Shown here: positions 42,026 to 51,522 of the stretch, in pieces
How positions within the stretch are numbered: the stretch's first letter is position 1
Layout: every line of letters begins with the position of its first letter
Assembly (NCBI GenBank): GCA_019739215.1
Contig: JAHHDR010000046.1
Span: forward strand, 62,001-126,000
Origin: Rhizobium sp.
GTDB taxonomy: Bacteria; Pseudomonadota; Alphaproteobacteria; Rhizobiales; Rhizobiaceae
DNA length: 64,000 nt
Reading direction: 5' to 3'
The notes under the pieces: model-generated
Databases searched by the model: none
What the model was told of the DNA's origin: nothing
What the model saw: the letters and a program-made list of their open reading frames with translations, nothing else
Position numbers and translations under genes: made by a program

Positions 42026-43069
42026 ATGACGGAAACGACAGAGGCAAGGCGCTATTGGAAGTCGGAGACAATCCTCGCTCCCGAGGTCCGCAGCCCGCTC
42101 GCCCAGTTCAATGGCGAGCGGCCACCGGCGCCGGAGTGGTTTGAAAACGCGCTCCGCGACCTCCCTCTCGAGCGACGGGTCAAGGTCGACGGCGTCGAGA
42201 TCGAGGTTCTCGAATGGGGGGTCGAAAGCGCGCTGCCATCATTGTTCCTTCTGCATGGCACGGGCGCGAGCGCCGACTGGTGGCGGTTTATCGCGCCGTT
42301 CCTGGCGCAAGAACGGAGGGTTGTCGCCATGAGCTGGTCCGGTATGGGTGGGTCCGGCTGGCGGAAAAGCTACAGTTTCGAGTCCTATGCCAGCGAGGCG
42401 GAGGCGATCGCACGGGCGATCGGACTATTTTCGGCCGACGAAGCGCCGATCCTCATAGGCCACTCGATGGGTGGCATGGTGGGGACGCTATGCTGCTCTC
42501 GGCCCGACAATAGCTTTCGCGCCATTGTGGCGATAGACAGCGGCATTCTGGACTACAGGCCTCCCGCCGACTGGCGAGAGCTCGAGAACCACGCGCGAAT
42601 CGCGGCGGAAGACTGGCCGAGCTACAATCTCTACCCGACACTGCCCGCAGCTCTGCTGCGCTATCGTTTCCTGCCGCCGCAGTCTTCCGCGAACGGCTTC
42701 ATCACCGATTACATCGCGCGTTCCAACCTGCGCGAACTCGCTATGCCCGATGGGCGCACGGGCTGGACATGGCGCTCCGACCCCAAACTGCGTTTCCTTG
42801 GCCAGGAGCCCGACTTCTTCGCCGATAGATTGCCAAAGGTGAACCGGCCGATGGTCCTGATCCGCGGCGGAATCTCCGCGCTGATCCCGCTGGAGCGGTT
42901 TCGGCTGACGGTCGAGAAAGCCCCGCCGGGGACCCTTGGACTTGAGATCCCCGAGGCCGGCCATCACGTCATGGTCGATCAGCCGCTTGCCCTCGTCGCG
43001 GCACTCGGCGCGCTGTGTGCCGCATGGCCGCCCGCCACATCGTCCGATCCGAACGGAGCTGAACCATGA
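42026..43069 (+). CDS. Alpha/beta hydrolase
   Basis: A 347-residue alpha/beta-hydrolase with the oxyanion motif LFLLHGTGASADWWRF, the nucleophile elbow LIGHSMGGMVG, an acid in the RPMVLIRGG-following strand and the His in PEAGHHVMVDQP. The roughly 60-residue N-terminal extension before the core is family-variable. In a beta-oxidation-type operon it may cleave a ring C-C bond of a beta-diketone, a lactone or a thioester. It overlaps crotonase 4 by 4 bases (ATGA). Confidence 0.88.
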   Translation: MTETTEARRYWKSETILAPEVRSPLAQFNGERPPAPEWFENALRDLPLERRVKVDGVEIEVLEWGVESALPSLFLLHGTGASADWWRFIAPFLAQERRVVAMSWSGMGGSGWRKSYSFESYASEAEAIARAIGLFSADEAPILIGHSMGGMVGTLCCSRPDNSFRAIVAIDSGILDYRPPADWRELENHARIAAEDWPSYNLYPTLPAALLRYRFLPPQSSANGFITDYIARSNLRELAMPDGRTGWTWRSDPKLRFLGQEPDFFADRLPKVNRPMVLIRGGISALIPLERFRLTVEKAPPGTLGLEIPEAGHHVMVDQPLALVAALGALCAAWPPATSSDPNGAEP

Positions 43070-43857
43070 TTCAATCGCAGGAACCGGTAATACTCGACAA
43101 GCGCGGCGCGATTTGCGAGATCCGCTTCAACCGGCCCGACAAGCTGAACGCGCTCGATGTTGCCCTTGCAGAAGGCTTCCGCTCCGCTGTTGCGCAGGCG
43201 GTCGCCGACTCCACAGTTCGGGTCATCATCGTGTCTGCAGCGGGGCGCGCCTTCGTCGCCGGCGGCGACCTCGGCCATTTCCGCTCATCGCCGGACAGGG
43301 CACTTGCCGCCAGCCAATTGATCGATCCGATCCATGCCGGACTGAAGATGCTGGAATCCTCGGACAAGATCAGCATTGGCGCGCTCAAGGGCGCCGTCGC
43401 GGGCGGGGGCATGAGCCTCGCACTCAACTTCGATCTTGCGATCGCCGCCGCCGACACGGTGTTCAACCTCGCCTATAACCGGATCGCCGCCTCTCCCGAT
43501 TGTGGGGGTAGCTGGGCGCTGCCGCGACTGGTAGGCACGCGAAAGGCGCTGGAGATCGCGCTCCTGTCGGAGAGCATCGAAGCAGCGGAGGCATTGCGGC
43601 TCGGCCTGGTCAATCGCATTGTCCCGCTCGATGAACTCGACGGAGAGGTCGAGAAGATTGCGGCCCGTCTAGCCATGGGCTCTGCCGCAGCGCAGGGCCG
43701 TACCAAGTTGCTGATGCGCTCGGCCTTCGATCGCACTCATTCGGAACAACTCGATGCCGAGCGCGACTGCTTTGCGGCATCCGCCACCTCGGCCGATTTC
43801 GCCGAGGCGCTCGACGCCTTCTTCGCAAAGCGAAAGCCACAGTTCCAGGGCTGCTGA
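43066..43857 (+). CDS. Crotonase-family protein 4 (enoyl-CoA isomerase-like)
   Basis: A 263-residue crotonase: VSAAGRAFVAGGDLGHF and LKGAVAGGGMSLALNFDLAI, then FNLAYNRIAASPDCGGSWAL where the hydratase Glu residues are replaced and an SPDxGG motif is found. SPDGG-type members (PaaG-like) are isomerases or act on ring substrates. Coupled to the hydrolase by ATGA, so hydrolase and isomerase may act in sequence. Confidence 0.85.
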   Translation: MIQSQEPVILDKRGAICEIRFNRPDKLNALDVALAEGFRSAVAQAVADSTVRVIIVSAAGRAFVAGGDLGHFRSSPDRALAASQLIDPIHAGLKMLESSDKISIGALKGAVAGGGMSLALNFDLAIAAADTVFNLAYNRIAASPDCGGSWALPRLVGTRKALEIALLSESIEAAEALRLGLVNRIVPLDELDGEVEKIAARLAMGSAAAQGRTKLLMRSAFDRTHSEQLDAERDCFAASATSADFAEALDAFFAKRKPQFQGC

Positions 43858-43880
43858 ACAGAGCCCGACCGGAGGATATC

Positions 43881-45017
43881 ATGACGAAGCAAGCCTATAT
43901 CGCGGGCTATGTCCGCACGCCCTTCACCTTTGCGCACAAAGGTGGACTGGCCGCCGCCCGGCCCGATGATCTCGGCGCGCACGTTATCCGTTCGCTGCTC
44001 GCGCGCACCGGCGTTCCCGGCGAGGAAATCGAGGATGTCGTCTGGGGCTGCGCCTTTCCGGAAGGCGAGCAGGGAATGAACATCGGCAGGATCGTCGGCT
44101 TGCTGGCGGGCCTGCCCGAGACGACGGCCGGCTCAACGGTCAACCGGTGGTGCGGCTCCTCCATCCAGGCTGTGCAGATGGCGGCCGGCATGCTGATGAT
44201 GAATGCTGGCGAGGCGTTTGTCGCCGGCGGCACAGAGAGCATGTCGCGCGTGCCGATGTGGGGCTTTAACCTGATGCCACCACCGAGTTGGGACGATGCG
44301 GCGGTCGAGTCCTTCGTCAACATGGGGCTGACCGCCGAACGTGTCTCCCGCGAACACGACGTGAGCCGCGACGATCAGGACCGCTTTGCGCTCGCGAGCC
44401 ACGCCAAGGCCGCTGCCGCGCAGCGCGATGGTCGTCTCACCGCGGAGCTGGCGCCCTACGTGATCGGCGAAACCCTGGTCGACAGGGACGGCTGCGTGCG
44501 CGAAACGGCGCTCGAAAAACTCGCCGGCCTCAAGACGGTCTTTCTCGAAGGCGGTACGGTGACCGCGGGCACGTCTTCACCGATGACGGACGGTGCGACG
44601 GCTGTGCTGGTTTGCACCGAAGAGTTCGCCAGGCGGCACGACCTCGACCTGCTTGCTCGAGTGGAAAGCTTCGCCGTCTCAGGCTGCGCGCCGGGCATCA
44701 TGGGCATCGGCCCGATCGAAGCGTCCCGCAAGGCGCTGAAGCGCGCCGGGCGGACGATTCATGACATCGACCTGGTCGAGATGAACGAGGCTTTTGCGGC
44801 ACAGGCGGAAGCGTGCCGGCGGGCGCTCGAAATCCCCGAGGAGAAACTCAATATCGATGGTGGAGCGATAGCTCTGGGTCATCCGCTCGGGGCCACCGGC
44901 GGCCGTCTCGTCGGCAAGGCTGCAGCACTGCTCAAGCGTGAGGGTAAGGCGCGAGCACTCGCCACGCAGTGCATCGGCGGTGGCATGGGCATTGCGATGA
45001 TCCTGGAGGCAGCATGA
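43881..45017 (+). CDS. Thiolase (acetyl-CoA C-acyltransferase)
   Basis: A 378-residue degradative thiolase. The acyl-accepting Cys is in VNRWCGSSIQAVQMAA near residue 90, the His in LGHPLGATGGRLVGKAAALL and the second Cys in ATQCIGGGMGIAM. It cleaves a 3-ketoacyl-CoA to a shortened acyl-CoA plus acetyl-CoA (or propionyl-CoA). It overlaps the following fusion protein by 4 bases, a pairing typical of beta-oxidation complexes (FadA-FadB, FadA-FadN). Confidence 0.92.
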   Translation: MTKQAYIAGYVRTPFTFAHKGGLAAARPDDLGAHVIRSLLARTGVPGEEIEDVVWGCAFPEGEQGMNIGRIVGLLAGLPETTAGSTVNRWCGSSIQAVQMAAGMLMMNAGEAFVAGGTESMSRVPMWGFNLMPPPSWDDAAVESFVNMGLTAERVSREHDVSRDDQDRFALASHAKAAAAQRDGRLTAELAPYVIGETLVDRDGCVRETALEKLAGLKTVFLEGGTVTAGTSSPMTDGATAVLVCTEEFARRHDLDLLARVESFAVSGCAPGIMGIGPIEASRKALKRAGRTIHDIDLVEMNEAFAAQAEACRRALEIPEEKLNIDGGAIALGHPLGATGGRLVGKAAALLKREGKARALATQCIGGGMGIAMILEAA

Positions 45018-47293
45018 CCGGGGCGATGAAGCTTCCCCAGGCGTGGGGCGTTGCGGAATGCCGAGTCAAGCGCGTGGCGGTGATCGGCGCCGGCGCGATG
45101 GGCGGTGGCATAGCGGCGCAGTTTGCCAATGCCGGCGTGCCGGTCGATCTTCTCGACGTCGCCTCGGATGGACCGGATCGCAGCTCCGCGGCACGCGCGG
45201 GCATAGCGCGTCAGCTCAAGACCAATGGCTTTACCCACGAGGCGGCGGCCAGTCTCGTCCGTCCCAGAAATATGGACACCGATCTCGATCGGCTGGCGGA
45301 CGCAGACTGGATCGTGGAGGCGATCATCGAGAACGTCGATCTCAAGCGTGCCCTCTATGCCCGCATCGACAGGGTGCGGAAGCCAGGATCGATCGTCTCC
45401 TCCAACACCTCGACCATCCTCCGCGCCGACCTTCTGGCGGGTGCTGCTGCGGGCTTTGCCGCGGATTTCGTGATCACCCACTTCTTCAATCCGCCGCGCG
45501 TGATGCGACTCGTCGAACTGGTGGCTGGCCAGGATAACAATGCCGGGACGATCGAGGCGGTGCGTGAGGCCTGCGAGACGATCCTCGGCAAGAAGGTGGT
45601 CGATTGCGGCGACACGCCAGGCTTCATAGCGAACCGCATCGGCTGCCATTGGCTCGCCGTGTCGGTGATCGAAGCGCAGAGGCTGGGCGTGACGATAGAG
45701 GAAGCCGATACTGTGATTGCGGCCCTGGGCATTCCGCGTACGGGCGCCTTCGGGCTGATGGACCTGATCGGCATCGATCTGGTTCCGCATGTGTGGGCGA
45801 GCCTGCAGGACACGCTGCCGGCAAGCGATGCCGCGCATGACTATGACTTGACGCAGGATTCGCTGATCAGGGGCATGATCGGGCGCGGGCAACTCGGACG
45901 AAAGACAAAGTCCGGATTCTATCGCCTGGCCGCCGACAGATCGCGGGAGGTGCTGGATTTCACAACCGCCGACTACCGGCCCGAACGGGCGCTTGCGCCG
46001 CGGGATCTTCCAGGCGGCGGCCGTGATCTTTCCACGCTGCTTGATGCCGACGGCCGACTCGCTATCTACGCGCGGCGCGTCTTCGCTCGGCTTCTCTCCT
46101 ACGCCGCCCGGCATGTCGGCGAGATCGCGGTCAGCCCCGCCGATTTAGATACCGCCATGGTCCTGGGTTATGGCTGGCGCGACGGTCCGTTCGCGATTGC
46201 AGCCCGCCATGGCGTCGGAAAGTCAACGGCACTTCTTGCCGCGGAAGGCGAAGCCATCGTGCTGCCGACGCAGAGGGCTCCGGGGCCGGAAGAGGCCGAT
46301 GGTGGTCACGCAACGCTCACCACCATCAGGGCACGCGGACAGCGGATGGCGGGCAACGATGCCGCCTCGCTGTGGGATGGAGGTGACGGGATTGCCGTTC
46401 TTGAGGTCCATACCAAGATGAACGCGCTGTCACCATCCGTCTTCGACGTGATTGAATCCACCCTGGAACTTGGTGACGCAAAGAGATTGCGCGCACTCGT
46501 GATCGCCAATGAGGATGCCAGGGCCTTTTCGGCCGGCGCCGATCTGTCTTTCTTTCTCTCTCTCGCCGAGAGCGGGCGCTTCGACGAACTGGAACGCTTC
46601 CTGGAACGTGGCCAGGAACTCTATATGGCCTTGAAGTATGCGCCTTTTCCCGTGGTTGCAGCCGTGCATGGATTGGCGCTCGGCGGCGGATCGGAGATGA
46701 TGATGCACGCCGACGCTGTCGTGGCCCACATCGAGATGAACGCCGGCCTGCCGGAAACCAAGGTTGGAATCATTCCCGGCTGGGGCGGCAGCAAGGAATT
46801 GCTGCTGCGTATGGGCTCGCGCGGCGCCAGGGGCCCGGTTGCGCCTGCTGCGGAAGCATTCCAGACGATCCTCGGTGCCCGGATTTCCCGTTCAGCCCAT
46901 GAAGCGCTTGCGCTGGGCCTGCTCCGGCCCGACGACGTCATCGTGATGAACCGCGACCACCTGCTGTCGGCGGCGCGACACAAGGCATGCGCATTGCTGG
47001 ATGTCGGCTATCGGCCGCCCGAGCCGGCGATGCTCAGGCTTGCCGGCCCGTCCGGCAGGCTTGCGCTGATGGCGGAAGCCCACCGTCGCGCAAGGTCAGG
47101 CCAGTTCAAGGCCGACGACATCGAGATTGCCGATGTCGCCGCGACCGTACTCACGGGGGGCGCGAACGCGGACCCCGCGCGACCGCTGACCGAGCACGAC
47201 GTGCTGGCGATCGAGCGTGCGGCAGTGCTGTCGCGCGCGCGCCACCCGGAGACCCTCGCGCGGATGAGGACTACGCTGAAAGGCGGCAGATAG
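45014..47293 (+). CDS. 3-hydroxyacyl-CoA dehydrogenase / enoyl-CoA hydratase fusion (FadN-like order)
   Basis: 759 residues. The N-terminal NAD-binding HCDH domain (VAVIGAGAMGGGIAAQFANA) is followed by the catalytic His-Glu region (VITHFFNPPRVMRLVELVAG), GDTPGFIANRIG and a second HCDH C-domain. The C-terminal third is a crotonase domain with both Glu residues (VHGLALGGGSEMMMHADAVV and NAGLPETKVGIIPGWGGSKE). HCDH before hydratase is the FadN order, opposite to FadB. With the thiolase it can perform the last three beta-oxidation steps. It is the last gene of the operon, convergent with 47325. Confidence 0.9.
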   Translation: MTGAMKLPQAWGVAECRVKRVAVIGAGAMGGGIAAQFANAGVPVDLLDVASDGPDRSSAARAGIARQLKTNGFTHEAAASLVRPRNMDTDLDRLADADWIVEAIIENVDLKRALYARIDRVRKPGSIVSSNTSTILRADLLAGAAAGFAADFVITHFFNPPRVMRLVELVAGQDNNAGTIEAVREACETILGKKVVDCGDTPGFIANRIGCHWLAVSVIEAQRLGVTIEEADTVIAALGIPRTGAFGLMDLIGIDLVPHVWASLQDTLPASDAAHDYDLTQDSLIRGMIGRGQLGRKTKSGFYRLAADRSREVLDFTTADYRPERALAPRDLPGGGRDLSTLLDADGRLAIYARRVFARLLSYAARHVGEIAVSPADLDTAMVLGYGWRDGPFAIAARHGVGKSTALLAAEGEAIVLPTQRAPGPEEADGGHATLTTIRARGQRMAGNDAASLWDGGDGIAVLEVHTKMNALSPSVFDVIESTLELGDAKRLRALVIANEDARAFSAGADLSFFLSLAESGRFDELERFLERGQELYMALKYAPFPVVAAVHGLALGGGSEMMMHADAVVAHIEMNAGLPETKVGIIPGWGGSKELLLRMGSRGARGPVAPAAEAFQTILGARISRSAHEALALGLLRPDDVIVMNRDHLLSAARHKACALLDVGYRPPEPAMLRLAGPSGRLALMAEAHRRARSGQFKADDIEIADVAATVLTGGANADPARPLTEHDVLAIERAAVLSRARHPETLARMRTTLKGGR

Positions 47294-47324
47294 CGCGTGC
47301 GTTTCAGTGGCCGATGGTGGCGTT

Positions 47325-47828
47325 CTACGCGCCACGAACGCGTCCGCCGACCAGGCTTGGCAAACCGGGTGTCGCGGCATCGATCTCCGCATGTCGCCAG
47401 GCAAAGCGCCAACGACCGTCGTCTCCGCGCTCCAACTGATCGACATAGCGGCCGAAGACCCGCAGCACAGGCGCGATGCCGTCGTGGCGCATCATCGTGA
47501 ACATGTAGGATGTCGCTTCTGCCGTCCGGAGGCCTTCGCCCAGCGTGATCCGGGGTGAGACGACGATATGGACATGAAACCGTTCCGGCCGGCGGCTATG
47601 ATTGGCCACGAACGCGCTCAATCGTTCATGGCCGGCGATGTCGACCGGTGCGCGGCCGGGATCAGGGCTGCTGGACGTCCAGCGCCCGGCCGCCGTGAAG
47701 CAATCGACCCACCCCGCCTCGTCGCCTGCGTCGAGACAGTGGCCATAGGCGTAGAGCGTGTCGAGAATGTCGCGCTCGGCCTCCAGGCGTTCCAGGCGCT
47801 GCTCCATTGATGGACGGATCATGGCCAT
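47325..47828 (-). CDS. SnoaL-like (NTF2-fold) protein
   Basis: The ATG at 47828 (MAMIRPSMEQRLERLEAERD) gives 167 residues; the frame is open to 47942. The fold pattern is a helical start (LERLEAERDILDTLYAYGHC LDAG), DEAGWVDCFTAAGRW and a strand set (FHVHIVVSPRI, EATSYMFTMM), ending RWRFAWRHAEID. SnoaL-like proteins are isomerases, dehydratases or hydroxylase subunits; none can be chosen here. It is the last gene of the minus-strand Liv operon, 299 bases beyond the isochorismatase-like gene; the gap holds no other gene. Confidence 0.75.
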   Translation of the reverse strand: MAMIRPSMEQRLERLEAERDILDTLYAYGHCLDAGDEAGWVDCFTAAGRWTSSSPDPGRAPVDIAGHERLSAFVANHSRRPERFHVHIVVSPRITLGEGLRTAEATSYMFTMMRHDGIAPVLRVFGRYVDQLERGDDGRWRFAWRHAEIDAATPGLPSLVGGRVRGA

Positions 47829-48127
47829 TTCCTCATTCCTGCCTGGAAACATCCCCGCATGCCGCAGCATTTCAATAGATTCGGGGCGCGTCTCGTTGAT
47901 GTGCACGGCGAAGCTGGTGACTTCGCGCCGCGTCGAATTCACGGCTACCGTCGTATTTCGTCTATGTCACAGAATAGTCAAGAGAGCCTGGCTGTCGTCT
48001 GAGGAAGGGACGGCCGTTCCGGTCCTGATGCCTCGGCGATTTGATGGGCCGATTGGCGCGGTGTCAGCGCGGAATCCGGATGGAGGGTTGCCGAAAACTA
48101 CGATCGATAGCCTCCATACTCTCCAGA

Positions 48128-48718
48128 TCAGCGCCATTGCCTATGGGTGATGTCGTCGACGCTCAGCACGTCGGCGACCAGTTTCATGTTTTCCATGCAT
48201 GCCCGGTGCAGGTCCGGATTTCCGGACGAGCAGGCGTCCTCGGCGACGGTGACCTGGTAGCCGGCATCGGCGGCATGTGCCACGGTCGTCGAGACGACGG
48301 AATTGGTGGCGATGCCAGCGACAACGAGCTGGTCGACATCCTGAAGCCTCAGGATGGCGTCCAGGTCCGTTCCGAAGAAGGCGTTCACCCGCGTATGCCT
48401 GACCACGGTTTCGCCGGGGAGGGGGCCGAGGCCGTCGTGGAATTCGGCGCCCCAGCTGCCATCGATCATCGCGCCATTCTTCACGACGTTGCGAAAGATG
48501 GTGCAGTTCTGGATGACATCGGTATGGCCGGGCTGGAAGGCAATCCGGACCGAGATAACCGGGATGCCGGCACCCCGCGCGAAGGCGAGCAGGGCCGACG
48601 CCCGTTCCTTCACGCGTTCCCTGATATCGCTCTTCTCGGCCATGCCGACCTTGATGCGGCCTTCGGGATGAAGAACCTCGTTCTGGTAGTGCAGGGCGAG
48701 CAGAGCGGTGCGGGCCAT
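48128..48718 (-). CDS. Isochorismatase-fold protein lacking the canonical triad
   Basis: A 196-residue cysteine-hydrolase-fold protein: a TALLALHYQNEV start, VRHTRVNAFFGTDLDAILRL centre and VVAGIATNSVVSTTVAHAAD. In active family members these positions hold Asp (xxDMQND), Lys (xxKxxxSAF) and Cys (TNVCVEST); here they read His/Tyr, His-Thr and Val. Catalysis by the usual mechanism seems unlikely, so it may bind a ligand or use other residues. It lies 4 bases after the MBL-fold gene in the same operon. Confidence 0.8.
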   Translation of the reverse strand: MARTALLALHYQNEVLHPEGRIKVGMAEKSDIRERVKERASALLAFARGAGIPVISVRIAFQPGHTDVIQNCTIFRNVVKNGAMIDGSWGAEFHDGLGPLPGETVVRHTRVNAFFGTDLDAILRLQDVDQLVVAGIATNSVVSTTVAHAADAGYQVTVAEDACSSGNPDLHRACMENMKLVADVLSVDDITHRQWR

Positions 48719-48722
48719 GGCG

Positions 48723-49619
48723 TCAGGCCTGCTGGGCGTGGAAATATCGAATGGCGAAATCGATCCATTCCGGGAAATGCCAGTCCGGATGCGCCGCCCT
48801 GATGGCGGGACCGAGCTCGGCGATCATCTCGTCCTTGCTCTTTCCGGCAATTGCGGCTTTCTTCACGAGCGCGGCCACGTCGGCAATGTAATCCCTGACA
48901 TCGGTGAGAATGGCGCCACCGTCGATATCGCCATGGCCCGGGACGACGATCTCAGGTGCAAGCGCCAGGCAGTCGTCCAGAACCTCAATCCAGTTGGCGC
49001 CGTCGATGTCCATGTCGTCAGGCGGGAACCAGGGGAAGATCGGGAAGGTTCTCTCCTCCGCCAGGTCGCCCGTGAACAGTACCCGGCAATCCGGGAGATA
49101 GACGACCTGGTCGCCGCGCGTATGCGCCTTGCCCCAGGTTTTGAGGACAGCGGTGCGGCCGCCGAGATCGAGGATGTGTTCGGCACCGTCATAGAGTTCG
49201 TCGGCGGCAACCAGCGTCGTGTCGGCCAGCGCTTCGGCTACCGTAGGCCCCATGCCCTTGAACATGTCGAGATAGGGCTGTCCCTTGTCGGCGAGTTCGT
49301 CGGCCTGCGCCTTGTTGTAGATGATGCGGGCGACGCTCTTGAAGGCATCGGCGCCGTAGCCGTGCTCGGGGTGGAAGTGGGTGAGGGTGAGGATGAGGTT
49401 GCGGTCGTCGGCAAGCTTTTTCGCTGCCTCGAGCACGGCCTTGCCGTTGGCATTGCCCATGCCGGTGTCGATCACCAGCGCGCTTGTCTCGCCCAGCACG
49501 ATGCCGATATTCGGCACCAGCGGCACGCGGCGGTCGGTTATGACGAAGACGCCTTTCGCGATCTCGCGAATGGCCGAGGTGTCGACATCAGGCGCGGGCG
49601 GGGCGGCTTGATCGGTCAT
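48723..49619 (-). CDS. MBL-fold metallo-hydrolase
   Basis: 298 residues with a metallo-beta-lactamase fold: VIDTGMGNANGKAVLEAAKK, the zinc motif LTHFHPEHGYGADAF (HxHxxH with Glu in place of the usual Asp), GKAHTRGDQVVYLPDCRVLF TGDLAEE and PGHGDID. Family enzymes hydrolyse thioesters, lactones or esters. The gene overlaps livM2 by 4 bases and probably processes the imported compound. Confidence 0.88.
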   Translation of the reverse strand: MTDQAAPPAPDVDTSAIREIAKGVFVITDRRVPLVPNIGIVLGETSALVIDTGMGNANGKAVLEAAKKLADDRNLILTLTHFHPEHGYGADAFKSVARIIYNKAQADELADKGQPYLDMFKGMGPTVAEALADTTLVAADELYDGAEHILDLGGRTAVLKTWGKAHTRGDQVVYLPDCRVLFTGDLAEERTFPIFPWFPPDDMDIDGANWIEVLDDCLALAPEIVVPGHGDIDGGAILTDVRDYIADVAALVKKAAIAGKSKDEMIAELGPAIRAAHPDWHFPEWIDFAIRYFHAQQA

Positions 49620-50632
49620 GGTGTCTGTCCTTTTCTGAAGACGTCGAATGAAAGTTCGCGGCCGCCGGTTATGCCCTGTGGCCGGAAGAGAATGATGAGC
49701 AGCATGATGGCGGCGAGCACGACATCACCCAGGCCGGGCGCCGCGGCCAGCGTCCAGCCGGTGCCCGGCAGGGGGAAGCCGACCTCGGTCAGGCGCAGCA
49801 GTTCGGTGAGAATGGAAATCGAGACGACGCCGACCACCGCGCCGCTCAGGCTGCGGGTGCCGCCGATGACCAGCATCGAGACGAACAGGAATGTCGGGTC
49901 GAGGTAGAAATTCTCGACCCGGAGCGTGCCCATGAAATGGCCGTAGAGCGCGCCGGCGATACCAGCGACGAAGGCGCTGAGTACGAAGGCGATCAGGCGC
50001 TCGCGCACGATGCGGACACCGGTTGCCTTTGCGGCGACCTCGTCCTCGCGCGAGGCACGGAGCGCGATGGCGAAGCGGGTCTCCTGGTAGGCGAAGGCGA
50101 TGACGATGGCGCCGATCGCGAACAGCCCCGCGGTCCAGAGGCCGACATAGCCCGGCAGGCCCATCAGCGACTGCTGGCCGCCGGTCAGCCAGGTCCAGTT
50201 GCCGAGCACGATGTAGCAGATGATCATCAGCGACATGGTGGCGATGGCCGCCGCGATGCCGGACAGCCGCATGATCGGCAGGCCGACGATCAGGGCGCAC
50301 GCCGCGGCGACAAGGCCGCCGATGCTTGCACCGGCCAGCGGCGGGAACTGGGCTGCCGCCAACCATGCCGGCAGGTCCGGCAGGAAGGTGCTCTTCATGC
50401 CCGGCGGCATGGTCAGCAGCGCCGACGTGTAGGCGCCGATCGCCATGAAGGCGATGGTCGAGAAGTTGAGGATGCCGGAATTGCCCATGAAGATGTAGAG
50501 GCTGACCACAGCCACGAGATTGACCAGGCCAAAGATCACACGGCGTTGCATGACGATTCCCGATGTGCTGGCCAGCAGGACCGTCACCAGCACGATTGAT
50601 ATCAGGATGAGGAGTGGCACGAGGCGTTTCAT
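49616..50632 (-). CDS. livM: Liv-type ABC permease LivM (second transporter)
   Basis: A 338-residue permease, nine or so membrane segments, with NSGILNFSTIAFMAIGAYTS, the EAA loop ETRFAIALRASREDEVAAKA TGVR and a C-terminal LFRPQGITGG. It pairs with LivH2 immediately upstream (2-base gap). The operon is transcribed from the SBP2 gene leftward. Intact. Confidence 0.9.
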   Translation of the reverse strand: MKRLVPLLILISIVLVTVLLASTSGIVMQRRVIFGLVNLVAVVSLYIFMGNSGILNFSTIAFMAIGAYTSALLTMPPGMKSTFLPDLPAWLAAAQFPPLAGASIGGLVAAACALIVGLPIMRLSGIAAAIATMSLMIICYIVLGNWTWLTGGQQSLMGLPGYVGLWTAGLFAIGAIVIAFAYQETRFAIALRASREDEVAAKATGVRIVRERLIAFVLSAFVAGIAGALYGHFMGTLRVENFYLDPTFLFVSMLVIGGTRSLSGAVVGVVSISILTELLRLTEVGFPLPGTGWTLAAAPGLGDVVLAAIMLLIILFRPQGITGGRELSFDVFRKGQTP

Positions 50633-50634
50633 CG

Positions 50635-51522
50635 TCAGACCCTCTCCCTGATATTGCGGGCCGGCAGCAGGCCCTGCGGCCTGAACAGCAGGACGAGGAT
50701 GACGACGGCGAAGAGGAAGGCCTCCCGGAAGGGCCGGAGTTCGTCGGGCAGCAGCGCCTGCAGCAGGGTGCTGACGACGCCGACCAGGAAGCCGCCGACG
50801 GCAGCACCCGTGAGATTGCCCAGGCCGCCGATGACGGTGGCGACAAAGGCGATGATGACGAGTTGCACTCCGAAGCGCGGATGGACGAAGCCGGTCTGCG
50901 CGGAAAACAGCAGGGCAACGGTGGCAGCCAGGATGCCTGATATCGCAAATGCCACTGCGATGACCGTGTTGGCTCGCACCCCGAGCAGCCGCGACATGGT
51001 GAAATTCTCGGCCGCGGCGCGCATTTCCAGGCCGAAACGCGTCTTGGTGAGAAAGAGCGTCAGGCCGGTGAGCAGGGCGGCGCAGACCACGATCGTCAGC
51101 AGCTTGAGGGCACTGAACTGGGCGCCAGCAATATGTATGCTGGTATTGAGGAAGGGCAGGGGATCGAGCGCCTTGGGGCGCGAGCCCCAGAGGAAGATCA
51201 TCAGCTTCTGCAGGAACATCGAGACAGTAAAGGAAGAAATCAACATCGTGGCGGGATCGGCCTGCCGAAGCGGACGGAAGGCGATCTTTTCGGTGAGCAC
51301 CGCCAGCGCCATGGCGGCCAGAACGGCGGCCGCGATCGACATGATCAGCGCATGGCCCGAGAGCGCGAAGAGGACATAGGCCGCAACGGTGATGAATTCG
51401 GCATGGGCGAAATTGCCCAGCCGCATGACGGAGAAGATCAGGCCGATGCCCAGCGCAGTCAGCGCATAGAGTCCGCCGACGCTCAGGGCATCGACCAGGG
51501 TCTGGAGGACCGGGACATTCAT
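50635..51522 (-). CDS. livH: Liv-type ABC permease LivH (second transporter)
   Basis: A 295-residue permease beginning NVPVLQTLVDALSVGGLYAL, with RLGNFAHAEFITVAAYVLFA, the EAA loop TKTRFGLEMRAAAENFTMSR LLGVRAN and the ending LLFRPQGLLPARNIRERV. It overlaps livF2 by 4 bases. Standard LivH length. Confidence 0.9.
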   Translation of the reverse strand: MNVPVLQTLVDALSVGGLYALTALGIGLIFSVMRLGNFAHAEFITVAAYVLFALSGHALIMSIAAAVLAAMALAVLTEKIAFRPLRQADPATMLISSFTVSMFLQKLMIFLWGSRPKALDPLPFLNTSIHIAGAQFSALKLLTIVVCAALLTGLTLFLTKTRFGLEMRAAAENFTMSRLLGVRANTVIAVAFAISGILAATVALLFSAQTGFVHPRFGVQLVIIAFVATVIGGLGNLTGAAVGGFLVGVVSTLLQALLPDELRPFREAFLFAVVILVLLFRPQGLLPARNIRERV

